Source of the DNA: Sipunculus nudus
Taxonomy: Eukaryota > Annelida > Sipuncula > Golfingiida > Sipunculidae
Reading direction: 5' to 3'
Assembly (NCBI GenBank): GCA_026874595.1
Contig: CM049307.1
Span: forward strand, 73,446,643 to 73,510,642
DNA: 64,000 nucleotides
Shown: in pieces, positions 49,101 to 62,900 of the stretch
Layout of the letters: each line of letters starts with the position of its first letter
Position numbering within the stretch: the stretch's first letter is position 1
Notes under the pieces: model-generated
Databases searched by the model: none
The model's input: only the letters and a program-made list of their open reading frames with translations
What the model was told of the DNA's origin: nothing
Translations under genes and position numbers: made by a program

Positions 49101-52100
49101 CGCATATATGCAACCTACTACCTTAGGTTACATGTGTTTTCCCCGTTTGTCATCATTGGTGTGTTTACAAACATGTTGTTCATATATCCTTCACGAAGGC
49201 GTTATATGAACTTTTCACAACTAAAATACCCCTAGATCATTAATATATACAGAGAGGAAGCTAGAAATTACATGAATTCTTTTTCAAAAGGCAGGTGATT
49301 GGGCACCTTTAATTTATATATCATGACACAGTGTTTAATGTTTCCAGGTATACTGGCAGACGACATGGGACTAGGAAAAACTCTAACAGTGATTGCCCTT
49401 ATACTCACCAACTGTAACAACAAACAACCATTGGCTGTTCCAGTTGAGGGTTATATCAGAAGGTCAAAGGTTGGTTAGCAAATGTCAGGGTATTTGTTGT
49501 ATTTGGAGGATTTATCTTACAGAAAAAAACTTTAATATGATGCAATTACAAGCATTACAAAAAAAGCAGAAGTTTTATACAGCTAATTGTGTTATCATGA
49601 CTGTATTTCTTTACACCCATTAAAATTTTTCATGGTAGACCAACATGTTCCTTAAGGTTTCAGTTCAACACGTTTCAGCATGTTTGATTGGTAAATATCA
49701 TGGGGTAACCGTTTGAGTAGTCAACGCACATTTTATGACCAAATATCAGTTGATGAAAGGTTACATTACACGTATTGTTTATGAAAATCAAGAAAATATA
49801 AGTTTTGGAACGTGTGATCGTAAACGTAACCATAATTTTGCTTCGTTTGCCTTATATCAACAAGTCGCTTGCTGTTTCCAAACAATACTGTGTTGATTCG
49901 TAGAAGTATAGTATCAGATTATAGAATAAAAAAGATTTTCTTTCTGTGGTAGGTCTCATAATCCAGTCAAAGAGGACTATCATAATTTGGTTCAAATATT
50001 AAGTATATGTTGATAGTTACATATTCCAGATACATCGGGAAAAAATGTCAAACATAACAGAAGTACTTGGTCCTCAAGTGTTTAGGGTTATGCCTTATAA
50101 ATGAAACAGCTTGTACATCATACAACAAGTGCGATTATAACAATAAGCCACATAACATAAGAATTTGTCTCAATGTAGTTAGAGCAAAAGATGAAGCAAG
50201 CAAAAAATAAGAGACCAGCTGAGAAAGACCCAAGGCTTCATTGTATGATGAAGATGAAGAGAGCCAACACAGCAGCATCACTATCTTCATCTGAGGACAC
50301 AACCTGCACCATTCTATCCAATAACAGTAGGTTTTGTTGAAATGCGGAAAACTGGTTGCTAGTGTTTACTGGAAATTTAAAAAAAAAAACTGATGGAAAT
50401 TTCAGTTGTGTCAAAAGCATGTAAATAAGATATGGATACTTACTAAGTACCTGTTAAACTGTTGAGATATAGATAATATAATCTTGATGATGGGTTATTC
50501 ATTGAAATGTAAACATATCCATTTAAATATGTAATAAAAAACAATTGACCAATTGAATCACAGGCGAGAGGAAAAAATTCATTATGTGAGGGTGTTGCTG
50601 CAAAGCGTTGTATCCAGTTGCCTGCAGATACTTCAAAGTGTATTTAAATAATATTAAGCACCGACTTGTTCGGTATAGCCTTAGTACTGGCGAGGGTAGC
50701 GTAACGACAAGAAGCCCGAAGGACCAATACCAAGGCCAATACCAAGGTAATACCCAGCACGTTAGTTCATAATCTAATACTTATAAAAGGAATTCGGTCC
50801 ACCTTTGCTCGCAATGCTCTCTGGAACCGAGTTGCGTAAGACACTGTGTCAGACCTCATTTTGAAGGTTATTGTTTCCGCAGTGTTCTCTCCTATGAGAA
50901 CAAAACAATTTAATGTACACATCATTTTGAGTGATTTTCGCGTGTTTTCTGACTTGGGGGAGACTACCATGCACCGAAAACAGCCGAACTGCCTTCGGCA
51001 AAGACCGGATCGTCTTCATGGTCATTTCCAGTGCAGGATAAAGGACTATTATGCCTGTGATTAACCTTGCTTTCAGTGACGGATTTAAGCATAGTTGCCC
51101 TAAAATTTGACAAAGGCTCTGACCCACGTGCGTGGTCAGTCAACGTGAAACATACATCACTTTATGAACCCAGGAACATTAATAACAAAACCTAATACAA
51201 GGTCCCCGTTTCCACAAAAGGGGTGATGTTCGCAGGGGCGGATCCAGGATTTAGGAAAAGGGGGGGTCCAACCCAGGAGGACTAATGAAAATCCTAAAAA
51301 AAAAGGTCATCACGTCTGGAAAAGGGGGGGGGGGTCCAGGCCGCAAAATTACGTCTAAAACCCCTTAAAAAAGGTTGCATCGGGTGAAAAAGGGGGGGTC
51401 CGGACCCCCTGGACCCCCCCCCCCCCCTGGATCCGCTTCTGGTTCGGGTGGGTTGGGAAGTTTCAGGCCTCAATATTGGTCTGTTACAATTTAAAAAGGG
51501 TTGCGGCTGAAAAGGGGGACGGACCTCCTGAACTCCCTTTTTGGTCCGCTTCTGCTACTAAAGAGGTATACATACGTATTACAAACGTACATTTAATTCA
51601 TCTTTTATGTCCTCCTCACATCAACGTTTTCATTAAACTTCAAATAATAGTAACCAGTCAAAGATTATCGAAAACCTGATACCCCCATGTCCCATTCCAG
51701 TTCCCAAATGAAAAATTTCATCATTGACCAGGTCTTCAATTAAGGTATAAACATACCGGTGTATGAATTTCTTGCCACGAGCACAGGGCCACAAAATAAA
51801 TTAAAAATATATTTATACATATCTTATTGAGGCAGTAACCCACTGAATTCTATATTTTCTTTTGATTAAAAAAAAAACCCAACACTCTCCTATCAGTCAT
51901 CTCCCCAACCAGCCGTGACATCTCGACTCAGCAGGTATTCGGATAATTGGGCTGGTAAGCCTACTTGAGTCGTGATACAAGTAATGTCGAGGAATGAATC
52001 GCAGTGGTCTTTCATCAGGTTACATTCATATTGTGGTAAACAGCCCATAATCTCAATATTATGCTAAGAATGATGAATCAACACAATAGTAAACATGTTA

Positions 52101-55100
52101 GCTCACAACCCAAACTGAAACACCGTCTCCATGGACACGGGTCATTTCCTGTATCGTCTGCAAGCTGCCTGCATCCTTTCTCGCTCATATTAAGTATTAT
52201 TCGAAAGTACGCAAAAAATGCTAGCTATTGGTCTGGTTTATGTTGATTGACAGTGTACCTGTAGGCGATGAAGCGTTGTCAGAAATGACGAAAATATTTG
52301 CATCTTCATTAGGCCTTATAATGCGTTCCTCAGACTTAGATGTTAAGACACTCTGGCGCCAAGAATCTGGTCGTAACGCCAGAGGGTCGATATGACGCTA
52401 CTCCCTACGCTCCCGAGGCAGCGGAAAACCTGCGCTTCTAAAGAAGCAACCGATTTTCACGCTGCCAGCTTTGACCGTTTATGATATATTTAGACACCAG
52501 ATGGCGGTTCGTTTTCCACTGAAATAAACGTGCGTGTGATGTGACAAGCAGCCAATCAGATGCCAATAAACAAACACTCGACAGGCATCCTGGCTCCGCC
52601 CATTGCCGCGCTTCAAGCGCCGCTTATTGAGTTTCCGGTCGAATTTAAATTGCTCCCTCTGCATTCTCGCATCATCGACCGATTCGATTATGACATTATG
52701 ACTGTGTTAGCGTAGCCATGTATCTGTTGTCTGCAGAACTGAAACCAGCAAGCGAGGTGTGCACGCAGCCTTTGTTGTTACGTTTCGTTTGAATTACAGC
52801 TCACCGAGCATCCCAAGGCCCTAAGCAAACCACGTCAGGGGCAATTCTCTCTGAGCCTGTGGCCTGTTCAGACGGTTACGCTGGGGGATGAGCTGTCACT
52901 CAAAAAGAAATTAATATGATTGGCTCTGTGTATTCCTCGCTTGGCTTTGTCTTCCAGCACAAAGTCTCATCTGATTGGACAAAAATACAGTGCTCCCCTC
53001 TGGTGTTGCAATTCAGGATACGAGGTCATAACAAACAGCGCCTTACGATATAGGTAGTAGCCCTATAGGTAAAGCGCTGTGTAATGAGCGTAGCTACTCC
53101 CCAACCCCGGTAAAAAATCCCGGTATACCAGGTTTATCACCTAGTAGTTTTATAAACGCATATTATCACAACTTGTTGCGGATCCACAACTGTGATACGA
53201 TCACAGTTGTGGGAATGGCCTGTACAGTTAGGCCTTGTAATGGTGAAATGGTAGACACTGGTAGAAGGCACCAAAAACACTCTTAAAACTACTAAATATA
53301 CACACCAAAATGCATCCGTTAGTGTCTTTGGTAGTAAATGGGTCTTTCTGGCAACTTTACCACGTTCTTACCTTAATATATTAATGAAATATTATCCCTA
53401 ACGATCCTTATAAGCCCGCCGTGATTTAAACATAACAATATACAGGAATTTGTAATAAGCGGACGTTGATCGACTGGTACCCGCCACCGAGATCTATTAT
53501 CGCCCGCTTTTTCCAGTTCAAACAGCGATAAGATCAGAGCGGGTTCCCAGTCTAAATCCCGTAGCAAAGGCTTATGGGTCATTAAATGTAATCATGGCGG
53601 CATGTTCTCTATGTAAACACATCAGCTCTTGGTAAAATTATGGATAAGTAGGGCTATTGAGCATTATTTTGGTGCCAATACTTTACAGATGTTTAATAAA
53701 ACATCCAAAGACAACAAAAAGGTAATTATTTTATGTTGACACCGCTTGAAATATCAATTATACGATTCCAAAGGGGTCTCCTCTTTGGAACCTTACGAGG
53801 CGTTTTCCTAAGAGTCGTTCCCAAGACGTTGTTGACGGAGAGGAGCAGAGCGGATCGGAATCACACGTCTTGGGCCGAGACTATATCACAACCAGTCATG
53901 TAAAGTCACTCTGTTTGGACGCAGTACTCGAAACATTTCAATCGTGCATACGAGCCGGAACCTTAGCATGTCCATGTTCAATTTTGTTGTCGATTCAATT
54001 CTGGGCGGTTCCCCGCTGAACACAGATCACGTGCCAGGCTAATGTAAGCGGTATGAACCGGCAGCGATATGGACAACCAATGTCTAGTGGCATCGCGTGA
54101 GCCGGGGCCCGGTATACGGTTGATAATATGTGTGCACACTATTGTGTGTGACTTTTACGCAGTGATTTAGTCAACTAACGGGAAAATTCTGGGAAAAGCA
54201 GTAGTGTGCAATTTAATGTGTATACTTTAACTTAAACCAGCGATTTCTTCTCAATAAAAAAAAAAACAGGTGCTGATGGTGTGATTGAAGTCACCGATGA
54301 CTCGTCAGAAGAGGCTCAGACTAGCATTTACTTTGACTCTCGAGACAAGAATTCTTGGACTAATAGATCAGCAGGGTGAGAAATCTTATGGATACTACTT
54401 CACAACCACAATTATCATACAGTGGACAATACTTAAATTTCTCATGAGCACCATCTTCAAATACTGCACGACTTAACAAAATTTTACCATTTACTCAGTT
54501 ACAGCGTCTTTTGAAAAAAAGTTTGTTTTACCGTTGTACACATTACAACTGCATTGCACACGACACTTACTTGGACACTAAACATGAATCACAGTCCCTT
54601 GTTAATAAACTGATGTGGCAAGAACATATATATCGACATGCACCCTCAGAATGACCAACAGCCACCCGTACAGGGATTCCCTTAATGTTCAAGGACTGTC
54701 GACGGGAAAACATACAGGTAAACTTTGATATCGGCCTCCATAACCTTATTACTTAATTGACAGGAAATCCACAACAAATACAAATTTTCAAAATCTTCAT
54801 ACCCATAAGTCTGAATTGAAATAAAATTTTGGTTAATTGACTGCTGGCTCTTCAGGCAAAGGATGCTGAACTCTTTCAACCTGATAGTCGGATAAAGTCT
54901 CAACAGGTATCTTAAACTGCCATGACCTCTCCATAACTTTCCCTAATAATCACAGAATTATGTGCCTTTTAATGAAATTCACTTATCACTTACCTTGAAA
55001 ACAAAATTTTCAGTGACATTTCCCGAACTATTTTCACCCCTAAGCCTAACAAGCATTACATATGCGCACATTCATCTGTCCAATTACATGATCATGTCTA

Positions 55101-58100
55101 GCCACATGTACAAAACATGTAAATTTGCAAAATGACAGCCATTACTGGAAATGGCAATCTATGTGTATTCCGGTGATAAATAAAATGGAATTAGCAGACT
55201 TTGTTATATATATTATATTTAATGATAATTGAAGTAAATAACTTTATATTTACTGATTTCTAAAGCTATTGTTACACATCACTTTGGCAAGAAGGAACAA
55301 TCATATTTGTTTTGCAGACAAGCTTTGCATAATGAAACTGAACTTGGATCCGAGTCATTCCCCATTCAAGGTAAGATTCATATGGTGTGAGTGTAGTAAT
55401 GGGAAAGTTGTCAACGTCACATGTTTCTATCAGTACACGAATGAATTAAACAAATAGTTCTACATATAGAGTATGACTAGGCTGCTGTTTAACAAAAATG
55501 TAATTTCATACAATTATCTTTTCTCCTGTCATAATTTCTGTTGCTACAGTGGATGGAGAGACCAGTGCCCTTGTAATAGACACATCAAGTGATATATCAA
55601 ATGATGGATCACTCCACAATAAGAGGTAATTGTCTTTTTTGCATTCATATTAAAGACAGAATAAACAATGGAGAAATGAAAATCATTTCTTTATTTCCAA
55701 ACATACATCAAAATTAAGCAATTTTTAAACCCATAACAAGTTATTACCACACGATCACCTGGAACTCAAAGTTATATCTTCAACACAGACCGAGAAAAGC
55801 AGCATAGCACGTAACCTCCTTTCTATTAAAGTCTTCGAAATCCTGCAGCGGAAAATTACCTAACATTTGACTTTGTTTATTGTTATTAAACATTAGTATG
55901 GTTAAGGTAAGAGGCACTTATAGGGTTTGACACAGTCTCGGTTTGAGGATCAGCCTAGCAATAAAAAGTAAAATAACGGGGCACTATACCAGAGAAAGGT
56001 ATAATGAGGAGAGTGTAGGTGAGTTTACCTGAGCGCCTAATCATTTTTTTGGCCAGTGAATAAGCACCGAAACTGAATGATCTTTAATGTGATCACCAAA
56101 CATTATTTTCCAAAAGAAATATAAATTAAGTAGTAAAATACGAATAAATTTTAATGTAATGCTACACTGTTTATTTTGCAACCAAATTTATTATTACATG
56201 TTCATGTGGTTTGTAACGGGGTAAAACGTATTTACCATGTAAGTTATCTAATATTTTCATGGCAATTGATATGTTATTTAAAGAACTTACTTTCGCTAAT
56301 AAGTGTTAGATGAAATCTATATAAAACATTATGATAGTCAACTGATAACAATTTCTTTTGTTATACTGTCCATCATTTGCACATGCTCTTTGTAACAGAG
56401 CTGTTAAAAGACCTCTGAGCCACAAAGATGATGATCATAGCATGGGACCGGCAGCAGACGTTTCTTCAAGTAAAAGAGGTAAGAAATGTTTACGAAATTC
56501 CCTTTCAAATGTGCAATGTATTACGTGAACATTTGAACCATATTATAGATACTGCTGAAGGTTCGGTGTATATTAAAAATGTTAAATCTGAAATAAAGGT
56601 AAGTTTTCGCCGTAAATCAACCTGCCTTATCTTCTGATATTTCAGGCAAGCGATGAATAATATGAAAATATTAACCTTACATATAATCTTGTATTTTTGA
56701 GTAAATAAAAATTTATTCTTACTTTATACATTTGGTGGGGAACATGACAAAGTTTAACAACAAATATATATAATCCAGTTGTGGGGTTCTTCAGTCATTT
56801 CTCATGACATTAAAAAACTGAAAATGTAGTGTGTGATTACTGAAAGAAAAGAATACATAAATATATTGGTACTTTTTAGAACATTGGTCAATATCATGAC
56901 AGAGCCTCTCTACACATTATACTTAAGAGATTTTTTGTTATTTCTGGACTCTTTTCACGTATTAAATACATCCTGCTTCTGCTGCTGTTGCTTCATTATT
57001 CCTTTCATGTCTTATATATGAAACCTGAAAGATATATTTTTGGTATATTTGAAATAAAGATGATTTTTGTTGTGATAAAAAAATTTATGTAAGGAAAACT
57101 GATGGCCTAACTGTTTTATTACTTGCTCTTATTATCACAGTGGCCATAGACCTGATATCAGTAGCGTCAGACTCGCCATCAGTAGCCTCAAACATGTGGA
57201 CTGATGACTCAGACCCATTATCAGTAGCTTCTGACTCGCCAACAGTAGCCTCAAACTTGTCATCAGACATGCCAACTGGAGTTTTAGACCTGTCAACAGT
57301 GGCCTCAGACTTGTCAGAGGGCTCACCCTCCACCCAGGCCGCAGCAGGTCAGACTCAAAACCCGACTCCTGAATTCGGTGAGTCTGTTAAAGCAGCAGCA
57401 GCCCACGTGATGGGGACGGGTGGTGGGTCACATCATCTACAACAATACATTGAATCATCCACACCAATCCATCATCAGTCACCTAAAAGGTTGAACTTTA
57501 AGAAGCTGTCCCCATGTCGGCCAAAGAAACGAACATCAGGTAAGTTTCCTTACCGTACATGGATTTTTCGTATATTTTTGTCCAACTTTCTGGTTTTTCT
57601 TTACGAGAGATATCGACATTGGCGATGGAAGGTTCTAAACAGTAAGCCTTTGATACATGTTGGTAAGTTATGTTGAAGGAAATAACTTTAAACAAATAAT
57701 GCATTTTAAAAAATTGTGCTACAAATGTTATGGTAAGCTTTAGCTTATACGGGTAAATGTTCATTTGATATTACGTCTAAGGTCAATGTTTGTCAGCTGA
57801 ACATTATGACTCATTCGTTTGATGCTAATGGTGTGTAAAATAGTTTAAAATAACCAATAAAATTCTTTTCTTTATTTTAAACATAATGCAAGTTTAAATG
57901 GGTCGGTTTCTTCTTCAGATAATAACATACTGCCAGATTTATCCCCTATGACAGAAGAGCCATCATCGCCTAAAATCATCACACCACACCTAGAGCCGGA
58001 GGTGACTGAAGGTCCTAGGGCACCACATGAGGTGACTGAAGGTCCTAGGGCACCACATAAAGAACCTCAGATGACTGAAGGTCCGAGGCCAACGCTGATT

Positions 58101-59860
58101 GTTTGTCCTCTGTCTGTGATGTCCCATTGGAAGGTAAATCGCTTCCTGGCTATAATACCATTTTTGTAATTTCATAATAATCAAGTAAAACCTCTAAGGT
58201 TCGGCGAATTATAACTTTATTGACGACGGGAATATGAAATTAAAATGCAATAAATGAAAATTAATTTATCTGTTTTAATGCAAGTTTGTTTCCTTAAATA
58301 AGTTGAGTTGCATTATGTGTTGCTTGTTTTCTTCAGGACCAATTTGAGGAGCATGTGGAGTTTTCCGTGGAGTTGAAGATCACCCAGTTCCACAGTTCAA
58401 GTCGTACTGCAAATCCAAGACTGCTTTCACAACAAGACATAGTCCTCACAACATATGGGACTGTCAGTGCTGATGCCAAGGCAAGCGTGAATTTCAACTT
58501 CACTGTCATTTTAAATAGGTTGTCATATTTTCAATTATTTTATAGTTTGGTCTACCAAATGGTTATATGAACTAAATTCCTGAGCCACGTCAACTAAAAT
58601 CAGTTATTTATAGATACTCATTTGCCATTTCTATGTCAAAACCTGTCTATAAAGATTTTGACCAGAACTTTCAAAGCATAGAAATGTATATTACAGTTGT
58701 TGCAATCACTTCAGTCGCTTTTATTCTTGTGGAGAGTGGCAGTGTTGGGAGTCGTGCGTGTCCTAGGGAAAAGACTCTCCTCCAAACACAGGTAGAGCAG
58801 TTGCTGTAGGTCCTGGAATATGATGGATGTCTTGCCGTCCTGGATCACTTTCTCTGGTCTTTCTGTGCCTGATAGTGCCACACGCTTAACTTAAACGGGT
58901 GCTTCATCTCTGCAATATCCAGACACAAACCAAATTATGCTTCTTTTTCGAATACAGCTCCATTTCACAATGCTGCCTGTTTGGAAGCCCCGAAGACCCT
59001 CTATATGTAATATCATTCCATGACGGTAAGGAGAGTACCGGAAGGTGTCGCGCGTTTCCACAACGTTTGGCTTGTATTTTTTCTTACTGCTATCACACAC
59101 ATTCAGTTCCTGCCATTCGATATCTGACACAAGAAGTATTAAGTGCCTGCTTGCAAGCAAAGACCAGAATGCGGCAAGTGCTGATACGCCAATGTTGTTT
59201 ACAGCGATGGGGCACTTGACACTACAGAGACTCATCGGCTACTTCGCTCATGCCTGCGAGAACTTTAGACTGCCTGTCAGTTTGCAGAAGACAGACCTCG
59301 TGGGCAAGGATCCTAGCAACATCACAACCATCCGTTTGGGTAACTTGAGGATTTCACCTTCCTAGGCATAACAGTCTGGAAGCAGCATCTGCAGTCAAGG
59401 CAGGAGAGAGAGAGAGAGAAATAGGGGGGGGGGAGAGAAAAAAAGAGAGCGTTGACTACCGAACACCTCATCACAGTCGTTGCAGCATTTACCTGCACTA
59501 TCTGCAAAAGTCTCCCGTGTAATGATTGTACAGCCACCAAAGGCAGTACCACTCACAAACAGAACGACAAACCTCAGGCAAAACATCCAAACTTCCGACA
59601 CAGACGATGCAAACAACAAAGAACTGTGGATGGATGATTCCAAGTCGGAGAACCAGTTTTGAGATCGTACATATCAGAATGTTGTGAATATTATTATGCA
59701 CATTAGATTGAAAGTAATTAAACCTGTTTTGAATCTTAAAATACTAATCTTTATGTAGATATCATTAATTAGTTGTATGGTTGTTTTCCTTGAACAGACC
59801 CGTGCAAGTTTTTACTGTTCATTGAGTACTGATGATTTGAAACTTTACACACAAACACAC

Positions 59861-59912
<52 letters not shown>

Positions 59913-62900
59913 CCAGGGCAAAGGAATACTTCGGCAAGTGGAATGGTTGCGAATTGTACTTGATGAGGGGCACACTATTAGGAATCCACATGCCAAGCAA
60001 ACAATAGCCATTCGAGAGCTTTGTGCTCAGCGAAAGTGGATTCTAACTGGTAAGTAATCATCGTTAAATAGGCCATCAAATCATGCTGATAATAATACTG
60101 CTGAGGATTAGTTTTAATAACGTGTATGTAAATTGTATGATCGTACTATGCTTCCCTACTTATTCATCTACCTAAGTTATCCAAGTTTTACTGTATTTAA
60201 CAATCTCTGTCATGTTTCAGTGATGGTATATTTTATGTTACAGAAATTCGTTTGTAATATTTTACATATGTATTCAACTTCAAAGTTACATTTTTTTTTA
60301 TCAACCGCAAAGTTCTTGATTTCTTTTCCATTGTCATTTCCATTAAAAAAACAAATTACAATTATTTTGTGTGCATAAAAATATAATTTTGGTTAATAAT
60401 GTAACACTGACGAATGGCATGTGTACTTTAGATGGGTCTTTATTTTTACAGGGACACCAATACAGAATTACATGAAAGATTTGTATTCACTGGTCAAGTT
60501 TCTTGAAATAAAGCCACTGGATGACCATAGTTGGTGGACATGCATGGTGGAGCGTCCACTGAAAAGTGGAGAAGAACAGGCATTTAAGTAAGTCCTAATT
60601 AATGGTTGCCTTAGCAGTCCTGCTACTTTAAGCTTCCACATTTTCCGGTGAAGATCAATATACTGGCCGTATATAGTTTGAGATGATTCATGAGAATAAA
60701 AGTTCTTTTTTTAACAGTTCTACATTTGCTTTATCTGAAGTGAAATGATTACAAGGTGGCATGAATGCTAGGTAACACAAGTTTCGATAGTGCGACCAAA
60801 AAGACTCTCTCTCTCAAAAAAAAAAAAAAAAAAAAAACAAGCACCCGTCACCAAATAGCTCATTGTCAAAATGAACTCCAGGCACCTGTTTAGAGACCGG
60901 TAGGAATATGAACTGACTCCAGTATTATTAAATTCTTTGCGTATCCAAAATGTTCAACATGGCCCCTAGTGAGTTCAGAAGTAACTTGTGTTGTCTTATG
61001 AGAATTGCGCACGAGGATCTGTGTGTTGCAAATTCCCCCTTCATATGTGAAAAGTACATGCAGGATACGTGTGAACAGGCAAACTGTCAAAGATTACAGC
61101 CATAAATAAATGTTTATGCCAAGTTTGAATTCACAGAAGAGTACGCCGCCTGCTGAGTGCCATTGCAATGCGGAGGGTTAAGACACAAATGGTGAACGGG
61201 AAGCCCCTGCTTCAACTGCCAGAGAGGACGGTGTGCATGGAAAAATTGATCATTGACCCTGAGCAGAGAAAACATTATGATCTCATGGAAAATGAGGGGA
61301 AAATTATCATATCCAGGTGACAACTCTACAAATTTTACATATGAGAATGTATGTGTTAGTCATATCCTATTAAATCAGTTGTTTTTTTCTACATTACCCT
61401 GTCAAGGCCATTATTCAAAATAGCAGTTTACTAAAATATACACTATGTGGCATAAGTTAATACTAGCGTAGTACTACAGCATAGCAATGCATATTATGCT
61501 TAACTTCCATTACTGAAGAATGTTAACTCGGACTTAATTTCCCCGAGTTTGCTGGATTCAGATTAAGAAAATTCTTAAGTTAATGTACGCTGTATGCTGG
61601 CATTTTGCTCAGGTTAATGCAGGCTTCAGACAAGTTAGGGCAGGCTACAGACTTTACATGCGTTATAGCTGGGTACAGACAAAAATGTACCCAAAGTATT
61701 TGGAAGCTGCTACTAAATAAGATTGACTCTGAATCGAAAATTGCCAGATGCAGACTAAGAATGAGGAATAGCTGATGCAGCCTACCTGTCAGGACTCTAT
61801 ATAAATTCTTGTAGGATACAGCGAAATCAGAACATTCGGACCAAGAACATATAGACTAATTTGTATGATTTCTAACCGATTATAAATAAGCAATTCACCT
61901 GAACTATTTTTGAGCTGGTGTTCATCTGATTTTTATACCGCAGATTGCATAGGCAGGGAAAGTTACTTCGCTACTATACCAAGGTACTGGCCATATTGGT
62001 GAGGCTACGCCAATTTTGCTGTCATCCAAGACTTGTAGCTAATGCCATGAAGTCTACGAATACAGCTGGTAAGTACAAGAGACTGGGATATAGCCTAGTC
62101 ATTAAACAATTGAGTACCAAGTAACATCTCGGTGACATTTAAAATCCGGCATACCCAGGATATGGTTGTATTTTTCATACATAATAATGATGTTATCCGT
62201 TACAAAACATCTCAGGTATAATAGTTTCAGTTATCATGACAGGAACCGTTGCAATGATCAACTTTATTGGTCATGTGACCAACATTCAGCATTAGGGTTT
62301 TAACATTGACTTTTGGATACAGGCACTGTCAGAGTAGCTTCCATTTTTTCTGTTCCATTTTCACCAGTTTTCAAGCATGAAGTGGTGGGTTCTGGGTCTC
62401 TTGTTTCATTTTAGCAGGGGGAGACCAAGGTAATTTGGACCAGAATAAAGATCAAGCTGACAGTGATGAGGGACAGCTAAGGAACTACCTCATGGCTGTG
62501 CTGAACTCAGGGTCACACGAGGAATGCCCCATCTGTATGAGGGATCTCAGAAATCCCGTTGTCACAAAGTGTGTTCATGTTTTCTGCCGAGCATGTATTG
62601 AAGGGGTCATCGAAAAAGACAAGGTGGGCACCGTTGTGCCTTGATTCTTTCAGTTAGGATTAGTGCCAGCTGTTGTCTGTTTACGTGATATTCAAGTAAT
62701 AATTCACATACATTAGAGACTCATCTGTTTCATGTATAATATAAATAAACAATAATAATGTAAACGTCTGATCCGAAAAGAAATGACCCAGCATTAACAC
62801 AGTTTTGTTTAACAGTTACTTGTTCGCATGAAATACCTTAGAAAGTTTTAATCCGTCTGATGATTGGTAAATCCGAGTTCCAATCACTCTCCAGCACCTC

